Source of the DNA: Pandoraea eparura
Lineage (GTDB): Bacteria > Pseudomonadota > Gammaproteobacteria > Burkholderiales > Burkholderiaceae
Reading direction: 5' to 3'
NCBI RefSeq assembly: GCF_902459725.1
Contig: NZ_CABPSH010000001.1
Span: forward strand, 829,218 to 893,217
DNA length: 64,000 nucleotides
Below, one piece after another: positions 55,888-64,000 of this stretch (position 1 is the first letter of the stretch; every line of letters begins with the position of its first letter). A program made the position numbers and the translations under genes. The notes below the pieces were generated by a model that was not told where the DNA came from, ran no database searches, and was given only the letters and a program-made list of their open reading frames with translations.

Positions 55888-57042
55888 ATGAAAAAGTCGC
55901 TTCTCGCTCTGGGTGTGCTCGGCGCATTCGCTGGCGCTGCTCACGCTCAAAGCAGCGTGACCCTGTACGGTATTATCGACGGTGGCTTCACCTACGTGAA
56001 CAAGACGGGCGGCAACGTTGCCGGCACCGCACAAACCGCCAAGAACATCTCGCTGAACAGCGGCAACCTGCAAGGTTCGCGTTGGGGCCTGAAGGGCGCT
56101 GAAGATCTGGGCGGCGGCCTGAAGGCGATCTTCGTGCTGGAAAGCGGCTTCAACGTCAACAACGGTATGTCGGCTCAAGGCGGTCGCCTGTTCGGTCGTC
56201 AAGCTTACGTTGGCCTGAGCAGCGCAACGGCTGGCACGGTGTCGATCGGTCGTCAGTACGACTCGCTGGTTGACTTCGTTGGTCCGTACGCTTCGGGTAG
56301 CCAATGGGCAACGTTTTCGGGCGCTCACCCGTTCGATAACGACAACCTGAACAACTCGTTCCGCATCAACAACTCGATCAAGTACACGACCGCTGACTAC
56401 AACGGCTTCAAGGCTGGCGCTCTGTATGGCTTCTCGAACTCGGCCAACAACGGTTCGACGGGCACGGGCTTCGCGAACAACCGCGCATGGTCGGTTGGCA
56501 TGGGCTACGCCAACGGCCCGTTGAGCTTGGGCGCTGGTTACGTGTACCTCGGCTCCCCGGGCAGCAACTCGTCGGGCGTGCTGCTGAGCGGCGACCAGAA
56601 CACGGCCATGACGGCCGGCGGTCTGGCCTCCAGCGACAAGGCATTCATTGCTTCGGCAGGCGGTTCGTACGCCTTCGGCCCGGCCACGGTTGGCCTGGTC
56701 TACAGCCACAGCAAGTATGACTACATCGGCGGCGGCAGCTGGAAGTTCGACAACGTCGAACTGAACGGCAAGTACATGCTGACCCCGGCTCTGCAACTGG
56801 GCCTGGCTTACACGTACACCTGGACGAAGCTGAACGACGGTACGACCGACGTGTCGCCGAAGTATCACCAAGTCAACCTGGGCGTCGACTACTTCCTGTC
56901 GAAGCGCACGGACACGTACCTGGTTGGTCTGTGGCAACACGCCAACAACGACGCTCCTGGCGGCGCGTCGATGAACGGCCAAGGTTTCGCGCAAAGCACG
57001 AACCAGTTCGCCGTTACGGCTGGTATCCGTCACAAGTTCTAA
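55888..57042 (+). CDS. Gram-negative trimeric porin (Burkholderiales type)
   Basis: 384 residues with a cleavable signal peptide (MKKSLLALGVLGAFAGAAHA, cut before QSSVTLYG). The mature N-terminus QSSVTLYGIIDGGFTYVN and the C-terminal GIRHKF ending in Phe mark a 16-strand outer-membrane porin of the OmpC/Opc family. The body is Gly/Asn/Tyr-rich with alternating hydrophobicity. Codons are noticeably more biased (much CTG, AAC, GGC, CGT, GCT) than in neighbours, a sign of high expression. GGAGA precedes the ATG by 7 nt. Confidence 0.95.
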   Translation: MKKSLLALGVLGAFAGAAHAQSSVTLYGIIDGGFTYVNKTGGNVAGTAQTAKNISLNSGNLQGSRWGLKGAEDLGGGLKAIFVLESGFNVNNGMSAQGGRLFGRQAYVGLSSATAGTVSIGRQYDSLVDFVGPYASGSQWATFSGAHPFDNDNLNNSFRINNSIKYTTADYNGFKAGALYGFSNSANNGSTGTGFANNRAWSVGMGYANGPLSLGAGYVYLGSPGSNSSGVLLSGDQNTAMTAGGLASSDKAFIASAGGSYAFGPATVGLVYSHSKYDYIGGGSWKFDNVELNGKYMLTPALQLGLAYTYTWTKLNDGTTDVSPKYHQVNLGVDYFLSKRTDTYLVGLWQHANNDAPGGASMNGQGFAQSTNQFAVTAGIRHKF

Positions 57043-57073
57043 GCTGACAGCTTCTGTCACTTAGGCTTTGACG

Positions 57074-57101
57074 AAAGGGCACCTTCGGGTGCCCTTTTTT
57101 T
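57074..57101 (+). terminator. Porin terminator
   Basis: Stem AAAGGGCACC / GGTGCCCTTT with loop TTCG and a T7 run, 31 bp after the stop codon. It is a textbook rho-independent terminator. Confidence 0.95.
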
Positions 57102-57130
57102 ATGGTGTCGGCGAAGCAGCGACTGCTTCC

Positions 57131-57288
57131 GCCGTTTGCCGTTTGCCGTTTGCCGCTTTGCCGTTTGCCGCTTTGCCGTTTGCCGTTTGCCGTTTGCCGT
57201 TTGCCGTTTGCCGTTTGCCGCTTTGCCGCTTTGCCGCTTTGCCGCTTTGCCGCTTTGCCGCTTTGCCGCTTTGCCGCTTTGCCGCTTT
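57131..57288. repeat. GCCGTTT / GCCGCTTT 7- and 8-bp tandem-repeat array
   Basis: 158 bp of 21 uninterrupted units: ten GCCGTTT heptamers and eleven GCCGCTTT octamers. The first half is mostly heptamers with two octamers; the last nine units are all octamers. No spacers or stem-loops, so it is not CRISPR. It ends 100 bp before the marR start codon. Confidence 0.95.
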
Positions 57289-57328
57289 GCCAGCATAGGC
57301 TACACCAGACCTTCGTAACGGTCCCAGC

Positions 57329-57375
57329 TTGACCGATGGTTTATTTCAAACCTAAAATTTCCATACTGTAAATTT
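57329..57375 (+). promoter_or_regulatory. marR promoter with candidate operator
   Basis: TTGACC (57329-57334), 18-bp spacer, TAAAAT (57353-57358). The inverted repeat AAATTT-N9-AAATTT (57355-57375) overlaps the -10 and probable start site, fitting MarR-type autoregulation. Confidence 0.6.
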
Positions 57376-57388
57376 CACATCATCCACC

Positions 57389-57868
57389 ATGAGCCTCGCC
57401 GACGCCGACTCTCTCGATCTCGAAACCCGAGCCCACGATCGCGAGCACGATGCCCTGCGGCTATGGCTGCGCCTCCTCACGTGCGCCAATATGATCGAGA
57501 CGGACATCCGTTCGCGCCTGCGCCAGGATTTCGATTGCACGCTGCCGCGCTTCGATCTGCTTGCGCAACTCGACCGGCACCCTGAGGGGCTGAAGATGGG
57601 GGAGCTGAGCAAGCGGATGATGGTCACCGGCGGAAACGTCACGGGCATTACCGATCAGTTGGAGAAGGAAGGCTGGGTAACGCGCCAGACGGTCGTCAAC
57701 GACCGGCGCGCCTTTCTGATCAAGCTCACGCCACGCGGGAAAAAGGCGTTCTCCGATATGGCCCGTGCCCATGAGCAATGGATCGAGCAGCGCCTGGGGA
57801 AGCTGCCGGAGGACAGACAGCAGCAACTCTATGCGCTGCTGGGCGACTTGAAATCAGTGATTGCCTGA
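57389..57868 (+). CDS. MarR-family transcriptional regulator
   Basis: 159 residues. A winged helix-turn-helix spans about 50-120 (FDLLAQLDRHPEGLKMGELS, recognition helix GNVTGITDQLEKEGWV, wing NDRRAFLIKLTPRGK), flanked by N- and C-terminal dimerisation helices. Such dimers bind operators and let go on binding phenolic or other small ligands. No divergent target gene is adjacent, so the regulated genes are unknown; a palindrome in its own promoter suggests autoregulation. Confidence 0.9.
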   Translation: MSLADADSLDLETRAHDREHDALRLWLRLLTCANMIETDIRSRLRQDFDCTLPRFDLLAQLDRHPEGLKMGELSKRMMVTGGNVTGITDQLEKEGWVTRQTVVNDRRAFLIKLTPRGKKAFSDMARAHEQWIEQRLGKLPEDRQQQLYALLGDLKSVIA

Positions 57869-58204
57869 CACCCCCGACGGGCGCGTCGCTTTCGATTTGA
57901 AGCGAATCTATCACTCGAACTTTTGATCGAGGCTTGTCGACATTCGACCTGCCGCATCCGATGCCCGACGCTCGATGCCCAAGACTCGAACCTTGTCGCT
58001 TCGACCCTCGTTCCTCAACGCTCCAGCGTTGACTTTCGATCCTTCGATCCTCGAATCTAGGCCATCGAACCTCGGCACGTCGCTCCTCGACCTTCGAACC
58101 TCGACCTTCGAACCTCGGCCTTCGAACCTCGAACCTTGAACCTCGAACCTCGAACCTCGATTCTCGCCGTTCAGATCTAGTTTCGACGGCGCATCTCAAC
58201 CAGC
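57869..58204. other. Repeat-rich spacer between marR and the aminopeptidase gene
   Basis: About 336 bp between convergent genes. No gene is present; an Arg/Glu/Ser-rich open frame through it is only the repeats read in translation. It is made largely of degenerate TCGAACC heptads (clean part 58086-58166) and lacks a clear terminator hairpin. Confidence 0.7.
58086..58166. repeat. CTCGAAC-type heptamer tandem array
   Basis: About 11.5 consecutive 7-bp units (CTCGACC, TTCGAAC, CTCGGCC, CTTGAAC, CTCGAAC, CTCGATT), with decayed copies reaching back to about 57900. It lies about 40 bp past the minus-strand aminopeptidase stop. Confidence 0.85.
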
Positions 58205-59359
58205 CTAGCGTCGCGCCTGCATCGGCGTAACGTCCAAGTCTCGAGATGCGGCCGCCGCGGAGGTGTGGTCCAGCGAGGTCAGCGCGGCAACGCGCTCTGC
58301 GTCCGGTCGCTTGGAGAGGGTTTTGACGGCAGCGTAAAACGCCGGCAAATCGTCGTGCTTCTCTGCCAGCAATGCCATGAACGCCGGCACCCACTGGTTA
58401 TATGTCGCAAACGATCCGATCTTGGCATTGTTCAAGTGGGAGGCAAACCAAAGGTCAAACCCTTTGTACCCACCCCACGACGCCTTCAACCGCTCATAGT
58501 CGGCGCGCATGCTGGCAAACAGTGCATCCTTACTTGCCACCTTCTGTGCGTCCGGTTCCGAGCTCTCGTACAGTGTTTCCAAACGCCCGCGATAGCCATC
58601 CACCAATTGACGAAACTGACGTCGGCGAGCGTCGTATCGCTCGTACTCCGTTGCGGCGTTGGGGTGCGCCGTCAACCAGCGCCGCACGCCCACGGTTTCC
58701 ACTGTCACGGCGAAGGACTCGTTGAACGCCGTATCGCCCCGGACGAACAGAATCTGATGGGCGAGTTCGTGAAAGATCATCCGCGCAACTTCCGCCCGCG
58801 GAAGATAAATGAAAGTGTTGAGCAGCGGATCGTCGAAATAGCCCAGCGTCGAATACGCAGGAATCCCGGCGACGAATGTCTCCCAGCCATCTCGATGCAA
58901 TTCGGCCGCATAGGCCTCCGCAGATTCGCGCGAGTAATAGCCCCGATACTCGACGCATCCGACGACCAACAGACACGACTCGCGAAGCTTCAACGACAGT
59001 GCTGGTGCGGCAAAGACGTTGTAGACGACAAACGGCCGCTTGAGATCTGCATAGCTGCGATAACTCCCGTTATCCGGCTCACTGAGCGCCGACACGGCAT
59101 AGCTGCGAATTTGCTCGGCCTCGATCAGCCGGGCGCGCAACTGCGGGGCAATCGATGGATCGGCCAGCAGATCAGACACCGGCTGCGCCGCGTGCAACAC
59201 CGTGAAGTGCCCGTTGATCGACTGAGCGTAGTACCCAACCTGGCCGCATCCGCCAAGACCGAGCAACATGCCCAACCCCGCCACTGCAGCCACCGCGACG
59301 CGAAAACTCGGTCGCCGGCACGCCGAGAACACCGGGAACCTTGCAGACGGAATAGGCAT
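58205..59359 (-). CDS. Predicted zinc aminopeptidase lipoprotein
   Basis: 384 residues. Signal peptide with lipobox LGGC (acylated Cys38), so it is membrane-anchored on the periplasmic side. The zinc-metallopeptidase motif HELAH is in RMIFHELAHQILF, with NESFA downstream supplying a likely third ligand. It fits the putative aminopeptidase family PF10023/COG4324, whose substrates are undefined. The ATG at 59359 is preceded by GAGGAG; the longer frame upstream overlaps the oxidoreductase gene and lacks a signal. Confidence 0.88.
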   Translation of the reverse strand: MPIPSARFPVFSACRRPSFRVAVAAVAGLGMLLGLGGCGQVGYYAQSINGHFTVLHAAQPVSDLLADPSIAPQLRARLIEAEQIRSYAVSALSEPDNGSYRSYADLKRPFVVYNVFAAPALSLKLRESCLLVVGCVEYRGYYSRESAEAYAAELHRDGWETFVAGIPAYSTLGYFDDPLLNTFIYLPRAEVARMIFHELAHQILFVRGDTAFNESFAVTVETVGVRRWLTAHPNAATEYERYDARRRQFRQLVDGYRGRLETLYESSEPDAQKVASKDALFASMRADYERLKASWGGYKGFDLWFASHLNNAKIGSFATYNQWVPAFMALLAEKHDDLPAFYAAVKTLSKRPDAERVAALTSLDHTSAAAASRDLDVTPMQARR

Positions 59360-59396
59360 CTCGGGCTCCTCGGCGTCAACTCGACATCGACAGGCG

Positions 59397-61478
59397 TTAT
59401 GACAGCGCCGGCGCGACTTCGACCAGACAGTCGTAAAACGTTGGTGCCCGGCCCAGATCGGTGAGCTGCTGGCTCGTGACTTCGTTCGCATTCTTGCCGT
59501 CCGGCGCGAGCTTTTTCCACCAGATCGATAAACCGACGACGACACCTTCACGGGCCTTCTCGGTCACGCGAGCCTTGGCGTTCAACGTACCTCGGTCGTT
59601 GAAGATGCGCACGTCGCCACCATCCACAATGCCGCGCATCGCGGCATCCGAGGGATGAATATCCAGCGTCGGCCCGCCCACCGAGGCGCGCAGGCTATCG
59701 ACGTTCACGAAGCTCGAATTCAGAAAGTGACGGGCAGGCGGTGAAATCATCGCCAGCGGATAGCGGGCTGCCAGGTTCGGATTGCTCGCCACGGATTCGT
59801 ACGGCGGCACCCAGTCGGGCAACGGGTCGAAACCTTCCTGCAACATGCGCTCGGAATAGAACTCGCACTTTCCGGACGGCGTCGGGAACTGCCCGTTGGC
59901 AAACGGTGCATCCGGAAGCTCGTAGCGGATCCACCCGTCGCGCTTGAGGGTTTCCCAGTCACTGCCTGCCATGCGGGCATCGTTCCAGCGAATCGATTGC
60001 GCAGCCAGTTGATCGTCGGTGTCGGAGAAACAAGCCTCCTGCCATCCCATGCGTCGGGCCAGAAGACGAAAGATTTCCGAGTTGGGCTTGGCTTCGCCGA
60101 GTGGTGCAATCGCCGGATTGTTCGCCAGCAGATAGGTGTGACCGTAAGCCTTGTGGATATCCAGATGCTCGAGCTGCGTCGTTGCCGGCAGCACGAAGTC
60201 AGCGTAATCGGCGGTGTCCGTCTGGAAATGTTCCAGCACCACCGTGAAAAGGTCGTCTCGGCCGAAGCCCGCGGCCACCTTGCCCGACTCCGGCGCCACC
60301 GCGACCGGGTTGCTGTTATAGACCACCAGCGCCTCGATCTTGGGCCCGAACACCTCGTCGCCCGGATGGCAAAGTGCATCGCCGATCGCGCTCATGTTCA
60401 CCACGCGAGCCGGCTTTTCCGGGTGCGGCCGCAGATCCGGCCGCGCCTGCGCCAGCGAATCGACGGGTGCGTAACCAGACGTCGACATCAACAGCCCACC
60501 CGCCGGATCGCGCCACGCGCCGATCAACGCCGGCAAGCATGCGACCGCACGCGTCGCCTGCCCACCGCCTTTGGCGCGCTGCATGCCATAGTTCAGCCGA
60601 ATCGCGGCAGGTTTCGCGCTTGCATATTCGCGCGCCAATGTCGTGATCGTCGCTTCGTCGATACCGCAAATTTCCGCGACACGGGCCGGCGTGTAACGCC
60701 GCACACGATCCTTGAGCTGTGCGTAACCCACCGTGTGCCGCGCGATATATTCGTGATCGACTCGGTCCTCCGCGATCAGGACATGCATCATGCCCAGCGC
60801 CAATGCGGCATCCGTCCCTGGCAGCAAGGCAATATGCTGATGGCATTTCTCCGCCGTGAGCGATCGATAGGGATCGATGGCGATCAGCTTCGCCCCGCGG
60901 CGCTTGGCCTCCTGTGCGATCGCCCAGAAATGCACGCTCGACGTAATCGGATTGCTGCCCCAGATCAGAATCAGCTTGCTGTCGACAAAGTGCTCGACGT
61001 GCATGCCGACGCCAGCGCCATACGTGTAGCGTAGCCCCGCGGCGCCTGCACTCGCACAGATTGTGCGATCGAGTTCGGACGCACCGAGCTTGTTGAAGAA
61101 CCTTGCGGCCATCGACTCGCCCTGGACAAAGCCCATCGTGCCCGCGTAGCTATAGGGCAGAATCGCTTCGGGTTCGCGCGCCGCAATCGCCCCCAGACGG
61201 GCCGCGATCTCGTCGAGCGCCGCATCCCAACTGACCGGCACGAACTGTCCGCTACCTTTCGGCCCGACGCGCTTGAGTGGATGCAACAAGCGATCCGGAT
61301 GATAGGTTCGCTCGGTGTATCGTGAGACTTTCGTACACAAGACACCCTTGGTCGTCGGATGGTCGGGATCGCCCTGGACCTTGATCGCGACGCCATTTTC
61401 CACCGTGACGTGCATCGCGCACGTGTCGGGACAGTCATGCGGGCATGCGGCCCGAACGACGCGGGTGTTGGTCGTCAT
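59397..61478 (-). CDS. Molybdopterin oxidoreductase, single-subunit, cytoplasmic
   Basis: 693 residues of the DMSO-reductase superfamily. An N-terminal [4Fe-4S] motif (Cys12, 16, 20 and Cys48) is followed by bis-MGD-binding domains (LILIWGSNPITSS, LPGTDAALALGM, LDIHPSDAAMRGIVDGG). There is no twin-arginine signal, so it should stay in the cytoplasm. No electron-transfer or chaperone subunit is next to it, so the redox partner and substrate are unknown. GAGAGGAG lies 6 nt before the ATG at 61478; an upstream frame to 61961 is non-coding. The aminopeptidase gene follows after 37 bp. Confidence 0.9.
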   Translation of the reverse strand: MTTNTRVVRAACPHDCPDTCAMHVTVENGVAIKVQGDPDHPTTKGVLCTKVSRYTERTYHPDRLLHPLKRVGPKGSGQFVPVSWDAALDEIAARLGAIAAREPEAILPYSYAGTMGFVQGESMAARFFNKLGASELDRTICASAGAAGLRYTYGAGVGMHVEHFVDSKLILIWGSNPITSSVHFWAIAQEAKRRGAKLIAIDPYRSLTAEKCHQHIALLPGTDAALALGMMHVLIAEDRVDHEYIARHTVGYAQLKDRVRRYTPARVAEICGIDEATITTLAREYASAKPAAIRLNYGMQRAKGGGQATRAVACLPALIGAWRDPAGGLLMSTSGYAPVDSLAQARPDLRPHPEKPARVVNMSAIGDALCHPGDEVFGPKIEALVVYNSNPVAVAPESGKVAAGFGRDDLFTVVLEHFQTDTADYADFVLPATTQLEHLDIHKAYGHTYLLANNPAIAPLGEAKPNSEIFRLLARRMGWQEACFSDTDDQLAAQSIRWNDARMAGSDWETLKRDGWIRYELPDAPFANGQFPTPSGKCEFYSERMLQEGFDPLPDWVPPYESVASNPNLAARYPLAMISPPARHFLNSSFVNVDSLRASVGGPTLDIHPSDAAMRGIVDGGDVRIFNDRGTLNAKARVTEKAREGVVVGLSIWWKKLAPDGKNANEVTSQQLTDLGRAPTFYDCLVEVAPALS

Positions 61479-61691
61479 GAAACGACTCCTCTCTTTGCGA
61501 AATGGCTGCGTTCGCCAACGGTGCGACGCTGGCGATATTGTATTACGTTCCCCCCGGCCCCACCCCGCGGCGCGGCCGATTGCGACATTTTCCAGACGCG
61601 TCCGGCGCTGCACTCGGGCGTTTCCTACCAAGGTGTCAGACCAGGTCATTAGGGGTAAGATGAGCCATTGTGCCTTGCAGGGAACCCCGTC

Positions 61692-62888
61692 ATGAAGCTC
61701 ATTCCAGAAATCGACGCCGCTCGCGGCGAAATCCAGACCATCCGACGCGACATTCACGCGCATCCCGAACTGTGCTTCGAAGAGAAGCGCACCGCCGATG
61801 TGGTGGCGAATACGCTGACGCAATGGGGTATCCCCATTCACCGTGGACTCGGGAAAACGGGCGTCGTCGGCATCATCAAGCAAGGCAGCAGCGACCGAGC
61901 GATCGGTTTGCGCGCCGATATGGATGCACTGCCGATTCGCGAAGCCAACACGTTCGAGCACGCCTCAAAGCACGAAGGCAAGATGCATGCGTGCGGTCAC
62001 GACGGCCACACGGCCATGCTGCTTGCCGCCGCACAGTATCTTCAAAAGCATCGCCATTTCGACGGCACCGTCTATCTGATCTTCCAGCCGGCAGAGGAAG
62101 GTGGCGGCGGCGCGCGTGAAATGATCAAGGACGGCCTGTTCGAGCGCTTCCCCATGCAGGCTGTGTTCGGCATGCACAACTGGCCGGGCGTGCCGACCGG
62201 TACGTTCGCAGTGACGCCCGGCCCCATGATGGCATCGAGCAACGAATTCAAGATCACGCTTCGCGGCAAGGGGACCCACGCGGGCATTCCAAATGCCGGC
62301 ATCGACCCGGTGATTGCGGCCGTTCAGGTGGCGCAGGCGTTGCAAAGCATCATCACGCGCAACAAGCGTCCGATCGACGCCGCCGTGCTCTCCATCACGC
62401 AGATCCATGCGGGCGACACCACGAACGTGGTTCCCGATCTGGCATGGTTGGGCGGCACGGTTCGCACCTTCTCCATTGAGGTCCTGGATCTCATCGAGAC
62501 GCGCATGCGCGAGATTGCCGAATTCGTGGCCAAGGGGTTGGGTTGCTCGGCCGAAATCGAATTCCTTCGCAATTACCCGCCGACCATCAATGACCCTGGC
62601 ATGGCAGCGCTTTGTGCCGATGTGATGCGCGAGCTCGTCGGCAACGAGAACGTCAACGACAAGGTGGAACCCACGATGGGGGCCGAGGACTTCTCGTTCA
62701 TGCTTCTTGAGAAGCCGGGGGCGTACGTCTTCATCGGAAACGGCGACGGCACCCACCGGGACATGGGCCACGGCCTCGGGCCGTGCAATCTGCACAACGC
62801 CAGCTATGACTTCAATGACGATCTGCTCCCCCTTGGCGGCACTTACTGGGTCAAGCTGGTCGAAACCTATTTTGGGCGCCGTGCATAA
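61692..62888 (+). CDS. M20-family amidohydrolase (hippurate hydrolase-like)
   Basis: A 398-residue zinc/manganese amidohydrolase. The metal site is Cys101 and His103 (MHACGHDGH), Glu136 with catalytic Glu135 (QPAEEGGGGA), His162 (GMHNWPG) and a C-terminal His (NLHNASYDF). A dimerisation lid domain spans about 180-290. Relatives hydrolyse N-acyl amino acids such as hippurate or N-acetyl-amino acids. The ATG at 61692 matches the family N-terminus. It is divergent from the oxidoreductase, 213 bp apart, with no obvious functional link. Confidence 0.92.
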   Translation: MKLIPEIDAARGEIQTIRRDIHAHPELCFEEKRTADVVANTLTQWGIPIHRGLGKTGVVGIIKQGSSDRAIGLRADMDALPIREANTFEHASKHEGKMHACGHDGHTAMLLAAAQYLQKHRHFDGTVYLIFQPAEEGGGGAREMIKDGLFERFPMQAVFGMHNWPGVPTGTFAVTPGPMMASSNEFKITLRGKGTHAGIPNAGIDPVIAAVQVAQALQSIITRNKRPIDAAVLSITQIHAGDTTNVVPDLAWLGGTVRTFSIEVLDLIETRMREIAEFVAKGLGCSAEIEFLRNYPPTINDPGMAALCADVMRELVGNENVNDKVEPTMGAEDFSFMLLEKPGAYVFIGNGDGTHRDMGHGLGPCNLHNASYDFNDDLLPLGGTYWVKLVETYFGRRA

Positions 62889-62921
62889 GCTGTCCTGATC
62901 CGCGCATCGGACACCCATGAG

Positions 62922-62952
62922 AAAAGCCGGCGAGTATCACTTGCCGGCTTTT
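62922..62952. terminator. Bidirectional terminator after the M20 gene
   Basis: Stem AAAAGCCGGC / GCCGGCTTTT with an 11-nt loop and TTTTT on the right, between convergent genes. Confidence 0.88.
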
Positions 62953-62978
62953 TCACGTTTAATGCGAATGAGATCACC

Positions 62979-63830
62979 CTATTTTGCAGCCGTTGTTGTG
63001 GGTATACCATCCGTTTCAAGACGAATGTCACCGTACCACGCGGTGAATTTTGATCGGGTATTGTCGCCGTCACTCATGATCGCGATGCCGATCAAACGCC
63101 CCGGAGGCTCGCCAAATGCCTGCTCGTAATCCTTGGCGATGTCACGAGAATAGGTTCGCCATTTCCCAAGATGCTCGTCGCCGCGCTCGACAACGACGGA
63201 GCGAATTCGACCGGTGTAGGGATTGGTGACGACAGCGTCTGCGGCGAATTTATCGTCGCCCCAGGTGTACATCAGGGTCGCAAACGGCAAATCACGACCG
63301 CTGACCATGCGCGCCAATTCGCGATGCAGTTGATCCTGTACGGTGAGCTTTGCGGAATCGCCGCCGAATGCGAGGGCAATGCGTACGGGCGCGTCGTCGA
63401 GAGCCTTCGTGCGAATGTCGGCCCCTGCCGGGATCGCATCGGCACGCCAGCGCCATGTCAGTTTGGTTTCCGGGTACACCGGAATGTCGAGCCGCTGTGC
63501 GATGCCGGACGCCGATCGATCGACCGCGGCCCGAATGACTGCGATGCCGTCGCTATCGGTCGTCTGTTCGTAACGGGTTAGCCGCTTGTTGCGAGTGACC
63601 AGATAGGTCTCCCAATGCGGCGGCAAACCATCTGGATTCACGGCGGCGGAAAGCGGAGCGATGTCATCGCTCTGCATTGACGAGACCGACGTCGAGGCAT
63701 GGTGAGACGACGTGGAAGACGGTCCCAGCGAAGTACATCCACCGATTCCCCAGACTACCATGGCAGCACCAACGCATGCCACGCCCGCACACCATCTTGC
63801 ATGGCGCTTGCTTCGCACTTGATCGACCAC
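62979..63830 (-). CDS. DUF3047-family lipoprotein
   Basis: 283 residues from GTG 63830 (GGGGAG 8 nt upstream); an in-frame GTG at 63863 is an alternative. The signal peptide has lipobox IGGC (acylated Cys about 32). Residues ~75-275 match the beta-rich DUF3047 domain (ETKLTWRWRADAIP, ALAFGGDS, GIAIMSDGDNT, AWYGDIRLE). The family occurs in many proteobacteria and its function is unknown. It lies between the M20 gene (convergent) and the end of a ribosomal RNA operon. Confidence 0.85.
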   Translation of the reverse strand: MVDQVRSKRHARWCAGVACVGAAMVVWGIGGCTSLGPSSTSSHHASTSVSSMQSDDIAPLSAAVNPDGLPPHWETYLVTRNKRLTRYEQTTDSDGIAVIRAAVDRSASGIAQRLDIPVYPETKLTWRWRADAIPAGADIRTKALDDAPVRIALAFGGDSAKLTVQDQLHRELARMVSGRDLPFATLMYTWGDDKFAADAVVTNPYTGRIRSVVVERGDEHLGKWRTYSRDIAKDYEQAFGEPPGRLIGIAIMSDGDNTRSKFTAWYGDIRLETDGIPTTTAAK

Positions 63831-63928
63831 TCGTTTCGCTCCCCGAACTTCCTGAACTTCCACTAACCCCGTGGCCGAATGCTAAAGGAGAACCGGACGT
63901 CGATCCAGGCGGAATTTCCCAGAAAAGC

Positions 63929-63965
63929 AAAAACCCCTTGCTACGCGTTGTAGCAAGGGGTTTTT
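63929..63965 (-). terminator. rRNA operon terminator
   Basis: A perfect 15-bp stem, AAAAACCCCTTGCTA / TAGCAAGGGGTTTTT, with a 7-nt loop. On the minus strand it is followed by a T-rich run, and it stands 7 bp beyond the 5S rRNA 3' end. Confidence 0.95.
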
Positions 63966-63971
63966 AAGGGG

Positions 63972-64000
63972 AGCCTGACGATTACCTACTTTCACACGGG
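63972..64000 (-). rRNA. rrf: 5S ribosomal RNA, 3' end (partial)
   Basis: Read on the minus strand, the last bases give CCCGTGTGAAAGTAGGTAAT followed by CGTCAGGCT, the 3' end of betaproteobacterial 5S rRNA including the strand that closes helix I. The rest of this rRNA operon lies outside the window. Confidence 0.93.

Larger units (their letters stand above)
57043..57388. other. Porin-marR intergenic region
   Basis: About 346 bp without a gene. In order it holds the porin terminator (57074-57101), a 7/8-bp repeat array (57131-57288), and the marR promoter with an inverted repeat (57329-57375). Confidence 0.85.

Noticed and set aside
57131..57288. CRISPR-like repeat array
   Set aside because: Units are 7-8 bp and contiguous with no spacers, and no cas genes are nearby.
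57726..58394. A 222-codon frame rich in SRFEVRG-type repeats
   Set aside because: It is just the CTCGAAC heptad array read in translation and overlaps two real genes in opposite orientation.

Overview
The window is high-G+C chromosomal DNA from a betaproteobacterium of the order Burkholderiales. Pandoraea or a close relative in Burkholderiaceae is my best guess. Support for this is an Ala/Lys-rich histone H1-like protein, class Ia nrdA and nrdB each behind paired NrdR boxes, a Burkholderiales-type trimeric porin, the order pil(B)CD-coaE-zapD-yacG-mutT, and a complete division/cell-wall (dcw) cluster followed by lpxC and secA. No phage, insertion sequence, CRISPR array or genomic island is visible. 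This is almost entirely core genome.

Layout. 1-10 kb: end of a PfkB-family kinase, a glycine-zipper lipoprotein, the histone-like gene, nrdB, an aldose-epimerase-like gene lying between nrdB and nrdA on the other strand, nrdA, ampD and a small membrane protein. 10-21.5 kb: housekeeping genes (cytochrome c assembly-type membrane protein, ffh, a purine phosphoribosyltransferase, proS, rppH, a CNP1-like lipoprotein, proB-obg-rpmA-rplU, ispB and tRNA-Pro). 21.7-30 kb: a CorC-like CBS membrane protein, then a compact operon for type IV pilus/type II secretion assembly (ATPase, inner-membrane protein, prepilin peptidase) running into coaE, zapD and yacG; mutT and a DUF815 ATPase follow on the other strand. 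30-54.5 kb (minus strand except dciA): the dcw operon mraZ-rsmH-ftsL-ftsI-murE-murF-mraY-murD-ftsW-murG-murC-ddlB-ftsQ-ftsA-ftsZ, then lpxC, secA and argJ, with many 4-bp ATGA overlaps. It makes lipid II and assembles the divisome. 55-64 kb: coq7, a strongly expressed porin, a MarR regulator, a lipoprotein aminopeptidase, a molybdopterin oxidoreductase, an M20 amidohydrolase, a DUF3047 lipoprotein and, at the right edge, the terminator and 3' end of a minus-strand 5S rRNA gene.

The most unusual items are these. The prepilin peptidase has lost all four cysteines of its zinc/methyltransferase domain and carries a Ser-Pro-Ala repeat linker instead. Promoter-proximal direct repeats upstream of mraZ form a likely MraZ operator. 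Paired NrdR boxes with identical 31-bp spacing precede both nrdA and nrdB. At least four unrelated short tandem-repeat arrays (6/7-, 7/8-, 7- and 27-bp units) sit just beyond gene 3' ends. I found no convincing multi-gene system that is wholly unknown.
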